From Pseudodesulfovibrio sp. (GTDB lineage: Bacteria; Desulfobacterota; Desulfovibrionia; Desulfovibrionales; Desulfovibrionaceae), in assembly GCA_022712815.1 (NCBI GenBank), contig JAFLJW010000285.1, positions 1-13,183 of the forward strand: a stretch of DNA of 13,183 bases, given 5' to 3'. Positions 1-7,243 of the stretch are shown here, in pieces. The notes under the pieces are model-generated. The model saw only the letters and a program-made list of their open reading frames with translations. It did no database searches and had not been told where the DNA came from. The position numbers were made by a program, and so were the translations under genes. The number at the start of each line of letters is the position of its first letter. Positions within the stretch are counted from its first letter, which is position 1.

Positions 1-24
1 CGCATATTCATTTCAATATCACTA

Positions 25-2133
25 TCAACCCATCGGGTAATCGAGGGCCTCAGGGATCATGACCTCGGTCAATGCGTTGCCTGCGCGGTCCTTGGCGAGG
101 CGCGAACCGGCCATGCACATATCGACCTTGGCCTTGAGAGCGCGGAACTGCTTGAGATCGTCGCGGGAGCACTCGGCCTGATCGCCGAGCTGTCCATCGG
201 GATTGCTGCATTTGCAATCGTTGAATCCGTAGACAAGTTCGGTACAAATGCGGGCGACTTCACCGGCGGCGCGGGCAGCCTGCACGTGGCAGATGTCCTT
301 GTAGAAGCCGGTCAGGTCGTCGATGCCTTCTGCCAGGGTCGGACTCATGGGACCTTTTTCGATCAGTTCCATGACGTCTGTTGCCAGATAATATGGTCCA
401 AGCAGCCAGCCAAGGGCATCGGCCAGAGGAAAAGTCACACCCTGACGCTTGTTGTGGAAGAGCTTGCGCCCCTCATCGTCCGTGGCGGTCTGGAGATGGC
501 TCAAAGTCCACTGCCAGAGTTCCATGGCCGAGGCGATGACGAACCCGCCAAGGCCGGGAATATCCTTGCCCGCCCGCTGCATCTGACGAACCCATGCGGA
601 CATGGTGGCCTGAAAGACCTCAGAAGACATGGTCATGGTCATGTGGCGACGCTGCACGGCCTCGGGACCTTCGTAGGTAGCCTCAAGCTGGGTGTCTATC
701 CATTTCTGCATGAGAAAACCGGGACAATCCTCGGTGATTCCGTAGCCGCCCATAAGGGATACGGCCTCACGCATCATGGTCGCGCCAACTCCGGTATTCC
801 AGAGCTTTACACCCGGATTGAGGATGCCAGCCAAGGCTTCCATGTAGGCATATTCAACGAGCGGATCGCTTTTCAGCTCAGCGTATCGAGCCTGGTCGCG
901 CTCTGCTTCTGGAGTATATTCAAGGTCAATGAATTCAACGATCTGATCCTTGATCTTGCGAAGGGCAGCCATCTGTTTGCGCGGGCTGGCAACGCCCTCC
1001 TTCTCGAAATGGACCTTTTTGGCCTTTTCAACGGAATCAAACGCATCGGCCAGACGGGAAGCGGCAAATGCCAGTGAGCACCCGGCCTCACCATTGGTCC
1101 AGATATCAACGAGCCGCTGGAGTGCGTCCTCATTGCTCTGGATACCCTTTTCAAAACGGGGTGACCCTTCCTTGGCAGCATCGCCACCGCGAAAACGATT
1201 ACGATGGTAGCGGATGACCGGCTCCACTGCGGAAAGCAGCTTGGCCGAAGACATCAATCCCACCGGGATACGGGTCCGGTGGAAGACCGCGCCGATTATC
1301 TCGGAATGATTGTATTTGGGAACGATCACACCATCCACGATCTCATAGCCGCCAATGATACGGCTGGCCGGGACCTTGAGATTCAATATGGGGTCGCGGG
1401 TGGAGGAAAGTTGATGAACCATCTTGAGTGTGGGAGAACCTCGATCAAAAGTTCCTTCGTCGCCCTCTTCGAGGGTAATCATGAAGGTGCCCTTGATCCG
1501 GTCGTCATTGGACTCGACCGCTGCGGTGACGAAAGTGGCGAAATCCATGTTGGTGATGAACCGGCCACGCTTGTCAACCTGAAGCATCGGCTCCTCACCA
1601 TCTTTCCACTCAGCCACGGTGGCCTTGCCGCAGAGAACACCGGTATCAACACCGACGTAAGGCAGAGGTTCGGTCAATGCGAACGCACCGCGCCATATTT
1701 TGCGATCTTCACCCGGCTGGGGCGGGACACATTTGCCCATGTAGTAATCACGCTGTTCCGGGGTTCCCTTCTCGTGAATGGGTGCCAGAGCCAGATTAGA
1801 AGCCAGAGAACAGGTTGCAGCACCCGCATCGACCCAGGACAACTCGAAAGTGACCAGAGCCAGAGCCAGATTCTTAGGGCCTTCGATAAAACCACCCTGC
1901 TCAGGGTCCATGAACAGCGCGGTCAGACCGGACTGGTCAAAAGCGATCAAAAGTTCATTTTTCTGGTCGGTCCATTCATGAGTATTTCTAGCACCCTCAG
2001 CCACGAGTTTGGCGACCACGCTACGAGCGATGGAACGGGCGGATTGGACCGACATCTGAAGATCGAATCGATCAGCGAAACGCCACATTATCTGGCGGAC
2101 GTCGTCTCCCGGAAGTGTACGCAATGTATACAT
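25..2133 (-). CDS. Acyl-CoA dehydrogenase family protein with C-terminal extension
   Basis: Likely FAD-dependent alpha,beta-dehydrogenation of an acyl-CoA in the cytoplasm, passing electrons to an electron-transfer flavoprotein; the substrate cannot be read from sequence. Visible: the flavin-domain strand ALTEP near residue 150; the C-terminal helical-domain signature MGGYGITED; and YEGPEAVQR, whose Glu488 sits where medium-chain acyl-CoA dehydrogenase has its catalytic base (YEG motif). At 702 residues it is far longer than the usual ~380-400: there is extra sequence in the middle and about 200 residues after the catalytic Glu. That tail has cysteines at 640, 642, 655 and 673. The ATG start follows AGGA with 8-nt spacing. 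The stop is TGA, with an in-frame TAG directly after it. Its promoter should lie in 2134-2592, divergent from the cyclase gene. The family is confident; the specific reaction is not. Confidence 0.9.
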   Translation of the reverse strand: MYTLRTLPGDDVRQIMWRFADRFDLQMSVQSARSIARSVVAKLVAEGARNTHEWTDQKNELLIAFDQSGLTALFMDPEQGGFIEGPKNLALALVTFELSWVDAGAATCSLASNLALAPIHEKGTPEQRDYYMGKCVPPQPGEDRKIWRGAFALTEPLPYVGVDTGVLCGKATVAEWKDGEEPMLQVDKRGRFITNMDFATFVTAAVESNDDRIKGTFMITLEEGDEGTFDRGSPTLKMVHQLSSTRDPILNLKVPASRIIGGYEIVDGVIVPKYNHSEIIGAVFHRTRIPVGLMSSAKLLSAVEPVIRYHRNRFRGGDAAKEGSPRFEKGIQSNEDALQRLVDIWTNGEAGCSLAFAASRLADAFDSVEKAKKVHFEKEGVASPRKQMAALRKIKDQIVEFIDLEYTPEAERDQARYAELKSDPLVEYAYMEALAGILNPGVKLWNTGVGATMMREAVSLMGGYGITEDCPGFLMQKWIDTQLEATYEGPEAVQRRHMTMTMSSEVFQATMSAWVRQMQRAGKDIPGLGGFVIASAMELWQWTLSHLQTATDDEGRKLFHNKRQGVTFPLADALGWLLGPYYLATDVMELIEKGPMSPTLAEGIDDLTGFYKDICHVQAARAAGEVARICTELVYGFNDCKCSNPDGQLGDQAECSRDDLKQFRALKAKVDMCMAGSRLAKDRAGNALTEVMIPEALDYPMG

Positions 2134-2592
2134 ATTTTATTTCCTGAGTTGATTTTTATACCGGAACTTTCTAACTGTATAATAATAGGTGCTGACGTTA
2201 GGGTATTGTCCTGCATGAGTCAAAGTCTTTTTACCTTTCAAACAAGTGTTTTAGCGGCTTTCCGGCCCTTTCCCACCCTTCCTTTGTTGCCGTTTCCCGA
2301 ACAAAATCCACCAGCCCACAAAATTATAATGTTCTCAACCTGATAACGGCTTTGACTTCCTCTATAATAGATTGCAATATAATAATTAATCCTAGGCCGT
2401 ATCGCCAATAAGACACCGTCACGAATTTGAGCAAGTTTTTCAAAGAGCAAGGCGGAAGGTAAAATGAATCGCAGGCGTAGCCATAGCCGCGTCAAGAATC
2501 ATTTTGCCATGACAACGCATTTATTTGAAAAACTTGCCAAACGGAACAGTGGATAATTGTCGGTACGCCCTGAGTAAGATAAGAGAATCAGA
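2134..2592. other. Divergent intergenic region (459 bp)
   Basis: This AT-richer spacer separates two divergently transcribed genes and should contain promoters for both. It holds a large imperfect inverted repeat (annotated separately). It also holds a segment at about 2245-2320 that is purine-rich on the minus strand, and TATAAT-like hexamers at 2363-2368 and 2378-2383. Neither hexamer has a good -35 box at normal spacing, so no promoter is assigned. I see no convincing small gene, tRNA or CRP-type TGTGA-N6-TCACA site. The open reading frame on the minus strand at 2238-2495 runs through the inverted repeat, has no good ribosome binding site and matches nothing I recognise. Confidence 0.7.
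2431..2537. repeat. Imperfect inverted-repeat element, about 107 bp
   Basis: The outer arms are a perfect 14-bp inverted repeat: GCAAGTTTTTCAAA at 2431-2444 and its reverse complement at 2524-2537. An inner pair, GGTAAAATGAATC (2458-2470) against GAATCATTTTGCC (2496-2508), matches at 11 of 13 positions. The centre, around 2472-2489, can form a further small GC-rich stem. The two arms stay in register with similar-sized unpaired stretches of 13 and 15 nt, so transcripts from either strand could fold into one long interrupted hairpin. It could be a dispersed REP/MITE-like repeat or a structured leader of the downstream cyclase. No gene ends here, so a terminator role is unlikely. The structure is read directly; its role is unknown. 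Confidence 0.8.
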
Positions 2593-5500
2593 ATGTCAGA
2601 AAGCAATATGACCATACACAGTATCACGACTGCCATACGGGCCTGTTCAAACACCTCGGTCTTTACTGACGCGCCTGATCTCAAGCCACTGGCCGAGAAC
2701 TTTATTCGGTTGCTGACCAACTCGAAAGCCAATGAAAGCCAAAACGCCACTCCGGTCGCCGAGACCTGTCTCAACCTCTTCCGTATTGCCAACAACTCAA
2801 AAGACTCAAGCACCATACAAACCTGCCTGCAAACACTCCTGCGCTTAAGCAGGTTTGGCCGAATCCTGGTCACCAGATTCATTCATGGAAAGGCGGTTCC
2901 CCTTCGTGAACTGGCTGCCAGAATAGCAACCATGCCTGCCGCAGACCGCATCGGGCTGGCCCATGAAATGTTGCAAAACTATCCGGGCGACAACGACAAG
3001 GAAACGCTGTCCTGGCTAGAAGGCCTCATGAAAACCTTGGCCGACGCCGACCCGGAAGAGCTTGCCCCCTTCATCGCAGGACTGGGTGAGACCGGTGAAA
3101 CCCTGGCTTTTCCGGTCAGACAAGTGCTCATGAACGGACCATTTGGCGAATGGATAAAGACTCGGCTGGAAACCGGGGCCAGCGATCAGGAACTCAATGA
3201 ATTGTGCGGGATTGTCATTGCCCTTGATGACGCGGAACAGGCGCAAACCTTGGCAGTATCCACATCGTTGGGCTTCATCAAACCACCCGCGCAGGTCATA
3301 AAAACTATCACTGCCGTGGCCGAGGCAAAGAGCAAACCCGTACTCGACATGCTCCTCAAGATACTCAAAAGCCCAAACCACGAACTCGCCGGCCCCTGCC
3401 TTGACGGTATTATCGCGCAAAACTATCCGGCCACAGGCAAACTTCTGGCGACCATCCGCACCCAAATGCCTTCCCATAAAAATGCCGCAATCAGCCGCGC
3501 CCCGCTCCTTGGAGACCGGGGGTACGCACAGTATATTGCCTCGCTGCCGGAAAAACTGCGAATCGGAGCACAACTGGAAGCCTACGGAGCACTCACGGTC
3601 ATTGCCCCTAATTTCATCAAAAGTATCACTCGCACAGGTACAGCCAAAGGTAGACCAACCGCGCCCATAAGCGAAAACAACGTGACGTTGCCCCTGTCTG
3701 ACAACGAAGAAATTCCTGCCTGCCAAAAACTCGGATTCTTTGCCCGACTGTTCAAACAGGACCAGAAAAAACTCGAAAAACTCCTTCCAAAATTTCGCCA
3801 TGTCCGCGACTTGGCCCTCTCCTGCTCTCAGGTGGAAAACGAAGAACTGGACGGACGGGAACTCACAGGTCTTGATCTGTCGAACTCCACCTTTGCAAAA
3901 TGCGATTTCATCCGGTCAAAAATAGCTTCCAGCACACTCACCGGCTCCATGTTCACAAGCGGGTCCGCCACCGGTTCCGCATTCAATGCAAACGACTTCA
4001 CCGGCGTTGATTTCACCAATTTCACCTTCACCAAATGCTCGTTCAACAACTGCAATTTTACTGGAACGGCCTTCACCAATTGCAAATTCCATGACTGCAA
4101 ATTCAGAAGCTGCACCATGGGCGGTGCAGCATTCCTGAACATCACAATGCGCATGACCGGCATCATCGCATCCGCGCTGTCCGGTACAAGTTTTCATGGC
4201 AGCAACGTTAGCACCACTCGCTTTGAAGATGTGGATTTGACGGGTGCTGATTTCACTGATTGCGACTTTCATGGTCTTGAATTCATAAACTCTGTCTTCC
4301 ATGCCGTCTCGATTAACGGGTCCACCTTTGGGTCCATGGACATGCCAGGCTCATCCGTAACCCACTCTGTCATTCGGGATTCTGACACCCCCCACGCCCT
4401 TTTCCTCACCAATCGGGTCAGACAACTCTCTGTTTTTGCAGACCAACTGGCAAAAGGGCCACTCCCGGACATGAAAAAAACAGACCCGGACATGGCGCAA
4501 AAGATCATGACCGCCTGGTCCCGGGAACTGACATTTCTCAGACGCGAACAACACATGCTCTCCAACAACCGCAACCGACTGGCACGCGCCATAGGCTGTA
4601 TGGGCCGCGAACAGCAGATATACCTCCGCATCCTTCCGCATCTGCTTGATACCACTATTTTCGAACAAAAATTCAACCTCAAGGAAGTGCCTTCCTGCCG
4701 GGTCTGGGGCTACCATCCCTGCCTGACGTCTCTGGAGCTGAGCAAGCAGTACTTCCCGGACCAGCCGACCAGAAAACAGGTGCCAGAGGTCCGTATTCTC
4801 GCCGTCTATGCCATGGGCAGTATCGGCACCGTGGCCCAGACAGCCAAATCCGATCTGGATTGCTGGGTTTGCTACGATGGCGACCTGAGCCTGGATGCGG
4901 AAACCGGCCTCAAACGCAAACTTGATGCCCTTGGACTCTGGGCGGAAAGTGAATTCGGTCTGGAAGCCCACTTTTTTCCCATGCGCATGGATGATGTACG
5001 CGACAACAGATTCAGCTCCGGCAATGACGAGGAAAGTTCAGGTTCGGCCCAGGCCTTGTTGCTCAAGGAAGAATTCTACCGCACCGCCCTCAAGCTCTCC
5101 GGCAAGAATCTGACGTGGTGGGTCACGCCAGCCGGGATCAACAGGAAAGCCTACAGTAATTATGTCCAGGCATCCCGGCGATATCCCATCACCGGCAAGC
5201 CTCGTCTGGAAGATTTCGGCCACCTCTCGCCCGTCCCGCCCGATGAATACTTCGGAGGAGCCCTCTGGCAAATGGTCAAGGCCGTGCATTCGCCCTTCAA
5301 ATCCGTGCTCAAACTCGGCCTGCTCGAAACCTATGCCGACCCCAAAACATCACACCTCCCGCTCTGTGACCGAATCAAGCATAACATCACCCTGAATCGC
5401 CGGGGAGTTCAACGAACCGATCCCTACGCCGCCCTGTTCAGCACCCTGCATACATACTACGCCAAGCAGGGAGATCAGGAAGCCGCAGCCCTGCTCACCG

Positions 5501-6432
5501 CATCATTCATGTTCAAGGCCAACCTGTGCGACATCCCGTTTTTCATGAATCTGGCGGCCCGTCCAGAGGACCAGAGCCTTATCACCGCCCTGTTCGGACC
5601 TGGGCCAGCCGACCCGGAAAAAGTCTGCAACAGCAACGATATCTGGTCCTTTGCCAAATCTCTCAAGATGGGGTCAAGCGTCCGTCACTACATGGTCAAT
5701 ACCTACCAGCGCATTCAGTCCGGCCTGTCTGCAAACGGCAAAACCGACACCCTTATCAACCCTGAGGATCTGACCCGCATGGGCCGCCGTATCGGAGCCA
5801 ACTTCTCTAAAAAACAAAATAAAATAATGCGTGTACCTTTCATGGACACCAAAAGTAACGGATTTGCCATCCTTCACCTGTCCGCTGAAAAAGCCCCGGG
5901 CAAAAAGCCCATCTGGGTCGTGCGCGGAGGCTCGTCCTCCGAGGCCAAAAAATCCGCTGAATCGCTTCAGCTCCTGCACCGTAGCGGCGACCCTGCCATC
6001 ATGCTCGCATGGCTGCTGGCCAACCGGATATACCACCCCAAAAGCTTGCTTCAAGCTGACCGGACCGTGGCCCCCATATCCGTGGCCGACCTGCAAAAAG
6101 TAATGCCCGCCATGTACGAATTCTTTCCCTTCAACAAGACCTTTGAGCGCGATATCAACGAAGGACTAGACCCGGAACGGGTAACCCGCGCTTTTTTCAT
6201 ATTCAACCTGACCGTCCCGCCCGAAACCCGAAAGATCGAGCAGGCCGCCGTCATCTACGCTACCAATTGGGGCGAGATGTATTGCCGGACGTTCATCAAG
6301 CCCGGCCCTCTGCTCGAAAAACAGGCCTCCCGGTTCCTGATCAAAAATCTCGATCATCCCATGGTCGGCATACCGGAGATGGTCCTGTTCCTGCCCAAGG
6401 GGTCTCAGTGCAAACGGATTAATTTGGTATAA
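2593..6432 (+). CDS. Class I adenylate cyclase with helical N-terminus and pentapeptide repeats
   Basis: Predicted to make cAMP from ATP in the cytoplasm. Residues ~1-350 are alpha-helical with a HEAT/ARM-like look. A basic amphipathic stretch follows near 378-398, then a phenylalanine-centred pentapeptide-repeat block at ~417-586. From ~610 to the end the sequence follows enterobacterial CyaA. MGSIGT at 741-746 and SDLD with Asp754 and Asp756 form the nucleotidyltransferase-fold GS...DxD metal site. LEAHFF should supply the third carboxylate strand. EFYRTA, YFGGALWQ and the SPFKSVLKL stretch match conserved CyaA blocks. At 1279 residues it is ~430 longer than E. coli CyaA (848), the excess being N-terminal. 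It ends slightly before the E. coli C-terminus. The start is uncertain: the ATG at 2593 has only a weak AAGAGA upstream, and the ATG at 2608 is an alternative. The cyclase call is confident; control by the N-terminal modules is inference. Confidence 0.93.
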   Translation: MSESNMTIHSITTAIRACSNTSVFTDAPDLKPLAENFIRLLTNSKANESQNATPVAETCLNLFRIANNSKDSSTIQTCLQTLLRLSRFGRILVTRFIHGKAVPLRELAARIATMPAADRIGLAHEMLQNYPGDNDKETLSWLEGLMKTLADADPEELAPFIAGLGETGETLAFPVRQVLMNGPFGEWIKTRLETGASDQELNELCGIVIALDDAEQAQTLAVSTSLGFIKPPAQVIKTITAVAEAKSKPVLDMLLKILKSPNHELAGPCLDGIIAQNYPATGKLLATIRTQMPSHKNAAISRAPLLGDRGYAQYIASLPEKLRIGAQLEAYGALTVIAPNFIKSITRTGTAKGRPTAPISENNVTLPLSDNEEIPACQKLGFFARLFKQDQKKLEKLLPKFRHVRDLALSCSQVENEELDGRELTGLDLSNSTFAKCDFIRSKIASSTLTGSMFTSGSATGSAFNANDFTGVDFTNFTFTKCSFNNCNFTGTAFTNCKFHDCKFRSCTMGGAAFLNITMRMTGIIASALSGTSFHGSNVSTTRFEDVDLTGADFTDCDFHGLEFINSVFHAVSINGSTFGSMDMPGSSVTHSVIRDSDTPHALFLTNRVRQLSVFADQLAKGPLPDMKKTDPDMAQKIMTAWSRELTFLRREQHMLSNNRNRLARAIGCMGREQQIYLRILPHLLDTTIFEQKFNLKEVPSCRVWGYHPCLTSLELSKQYFPDQPTRKQVPEVRILAVYAMGSIGTVAQTAKSDLDCWVCYDGDLSLDAETGLKRKLDALGLWAESEFGLEAHFFPMRMDDVRDNRFSSGNDEESSGSAQALLLKEEFYRTALKLSGKNLTWWVTPAGINRKAYSNYVQASRRYPITGKPRLEDFGHLSPVPPDEYFGGALWQMVKAVHSPFKSVLKLGLLETYADPKTSHLPLCDRIKHNITLNRRGVQRTDPYAALFSTLHTYYAKQGDQEAAALLTASFMFKANLCDIPFFMNLAARPEDQSLITALFGPGPADPEKVCNSNDIWSFAKSLKMGSSVRHYMVNTYQRIQSGLSANGKTDTLINPEDLTRMGRRIGANFSKKQNKIMRVPFMDTKSNGFAILHLSAEKAPGKKPIWVVRGGSSSEAKKSAESLQLLHRSGDPAIMLAWLLANRIYHPKSLLQADRTVAPISVADLQKVMPAMYEFFPFNKTFERDINEGLDPERVTRAFFIFNLTVPPETRKIEQAAVIYATNWGEMYCRTFIKPGPLLEKQASRFLIKNLDHPMVGIPEMVLFLPKGSQCKRINLV
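3841..4350 (+). other. Pentapeptide-repeat block inside the adenylate cyclase
   Basis: Cyclase residues ~417-586 follow the five-residue A/F-(D/N/S)-(L/F)-x-x periodicity, with Phe or Leu at the central position in nearly every turn; examples are FTGVDFTNFTF, FNNCNFTG, FTNCKFHDCKF and LTGADFTDC. The family folds as a right-handed quadrilateral beta-helix, which would be a rigid rod of about eight coils between the helical N-terminus and the catalytic domain. There are many cysteines in the outward positions of the central coils. The matching DNA shows 15-nt near-repeats rich in ttcacc and tgcaa. A protein-interaction or spacer role is inference. Confidence 0.88.
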
Positions 6433-6450
6433 CGAAAAAGATTGGAAAAA

Positions 6451-6762
6451 ATGAAAACACCCAAGCCCCCGTATTACGCCGTCATATTCACGTCCACCCG
6501 CACACTTGTGGACGATGGATACGCTGAAACAGCCAGCCGCATGGTTCAACTCGCCGAGACAATGCCCGGTTTTATTGGCGTAGAATCAGCCCGGGAAGAA
6601 GTGGGGATAACGGTCTCGTACTGGAAAAGTCTGGACGCCATCAAGGCATGGCAGCAACACCCGGAACACATGGAAGCGCAACGGCACGGACGCAAAAAAT
6701 GGTATGAAACGTTTACAACGCGGATATGTCTGGTGGAACGAGAGAACGAGTTTTCGCGCTAG
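6451..6762 (+). CDS. Antibiotic biosynthesis monooxygenase (ABM) fold protein
   Basis: A small protein of about 103 residues resembling the dimeric ferredoxin-like ABM family, whose members include cofactor-independent monooxygenases, haem-degrading enzymes and many proteins of unknown role. Visible: an opening beta strand YYAVIFTS, a helix carrying AETASRMVQLAETMPGF, then GFIGVESA, a second strand VSYWKS, and a helix starting LDAIKAWQQHPEH. The order and spacing are typical of the family. I chose the ATG at 6451, with GGA 4 nt upstream; a TTG at 6442 would add three residues. It begins 18 nt after the cyclase stop, so it is probably co-transcribed with it. Its stop TAG overlaps the stop of the convergent acetyltransferase gene. 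No substrate can be proposed. Confidence 0.82.
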   Translation: MKTPKPPYYAVIFTSTRTLVDDGYAETASRMVQLAETMPGFIGVESAREEVGITVSYWKSLDAIKAWQQHPEHMEAQRHGRKKWYETFTTRICLVERENEFSR

Positions 6763-7238
6763 AATCGATAACAATAGTATTTCACGTCAACATCCATGAG
6801 CGGAACCGAATCAGGCACTTGTTCCAGCGTCACTTCCGCAAATCCGCTCTTCTCGTAAAATCGATGGGCGGCGTGATAGACATCCACGGTGCCAAGATAA
6901 ATTTCCCTGACACCCCGCTTCCCGGACCAGTCAAGCAGGGTCGCCATCAATGCGGCGGCAACGCCCCGCTCCTTACCGCGCCAGTTCTTTTTCACGAACA
7001 TCTTGCGCAAGGCGGCAATCCCGTCACCGACATCCTTGATGGCGATGGTGCCCGCCAGTTCATCGTCCATGAAAGCGAGCCAGAAATTACCGCCCTCCTG
7101 CTGATAATAGCCGGGGATGTCACGCAAATCAGGCTGCTTTTCGGCAGATGTAGCAACGCCGAATTCCTGAATCTGGACGCTCGTGATGAGATCAACGATG
7201 GGATCGGTGTCTTCGTCTGTGTATGGAATGATGCGCAT
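6759..7238 (-). CDS. GNAT-family N-acetyltransferase
   Basis: A 159-residue GCN5-related acetyltransferase that should use acetyl-CoA to acetylate an amine on a small molecule or protein; the substrate is unknown. The acetyl-CoA pyrophosphate loop is visible as LRKMFVKKNWRGKERGVA (R-G-x-x-x-G-V/A type), followed by the helix AALMATLLDW. Motif B is visible as AAHRFYEKSGF, a standard late-GNAT signature. The length is normal for a single-domain GNAT. The ATG lies only 5 nt after the holB stop with no strong ribosome binding site, so translation is probably coupled to holB. Its TAG stop lies in the same CTAG tetranucleotide as the stop of the convergent plus-strand gene, leaving no room for a terminator between them. 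Confidence 0.88.
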   Translation of the reverse strand: MRIIPYTDEDTDPIVDLITSVQIQEFGVATSAEKQPDLRDIPGYYQQEGGNFWLAFMDDELAGTIAIKDVGDGIAALRKMFVKKNWRGKERGVAAALMATLLDWSGKRGVREIYLGTVDVYHAAHRFYEKSGFAEVTLEQVPDSVPLMDVDVKYYCYRF

Positions 7239-7243
7239 AATAT

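Noticed and set aside
1..24. Possible gene or signal at the left edge
   Set aside because: 24 bases after the acyl-CoA dehydrogenase stop are too few to support any feature.
2171..2201. CTAAC...GTTAG inverted pair upstream of the acyl-CoA dehydrogenase
   Set aside because: Five-base arms with a 21-nt gap are expected by chance; no further symmetry is visible.
1204..2343. A 379-codon open frame on the plus strand antisense to the acyl-CoA dehydrogenase
   Set aside because: The minus-strand protein shows clear family motifs across the same region; the plus-strand translation has no recognisable domain and is a by-product of codon bias.
2352..2383. TTGACT with nearby TATAAT hexamers as a cyclase promoter
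   Set aside because: The spacings are 5 and 20 nt, outside the range of a normal sigma-70 promoter, so no promoter was assigned.
2238..2495. An 85-codon minus-strand frame in the intergenic region
   Set aside because: It crosses the inverted-repeat element, has no good ribosome binding site and shows no recognisable domain; more likely non-coding.
3960..4120. DNA tandem-like repeats with ttcacc/tgcaa units
   Set aside because: They are the codon trace of the pentapeptide repeats, not an independent microsatellite or CRISPR-like array.
3016..4971. Several 130-260-codon minus-strand frames inside the cyclase gene
   Set aside because: They lie opposite conserved cyclase and pentapeptide sequence, lack ribosome binding sites, and their composition reflects the complement of the real frame.
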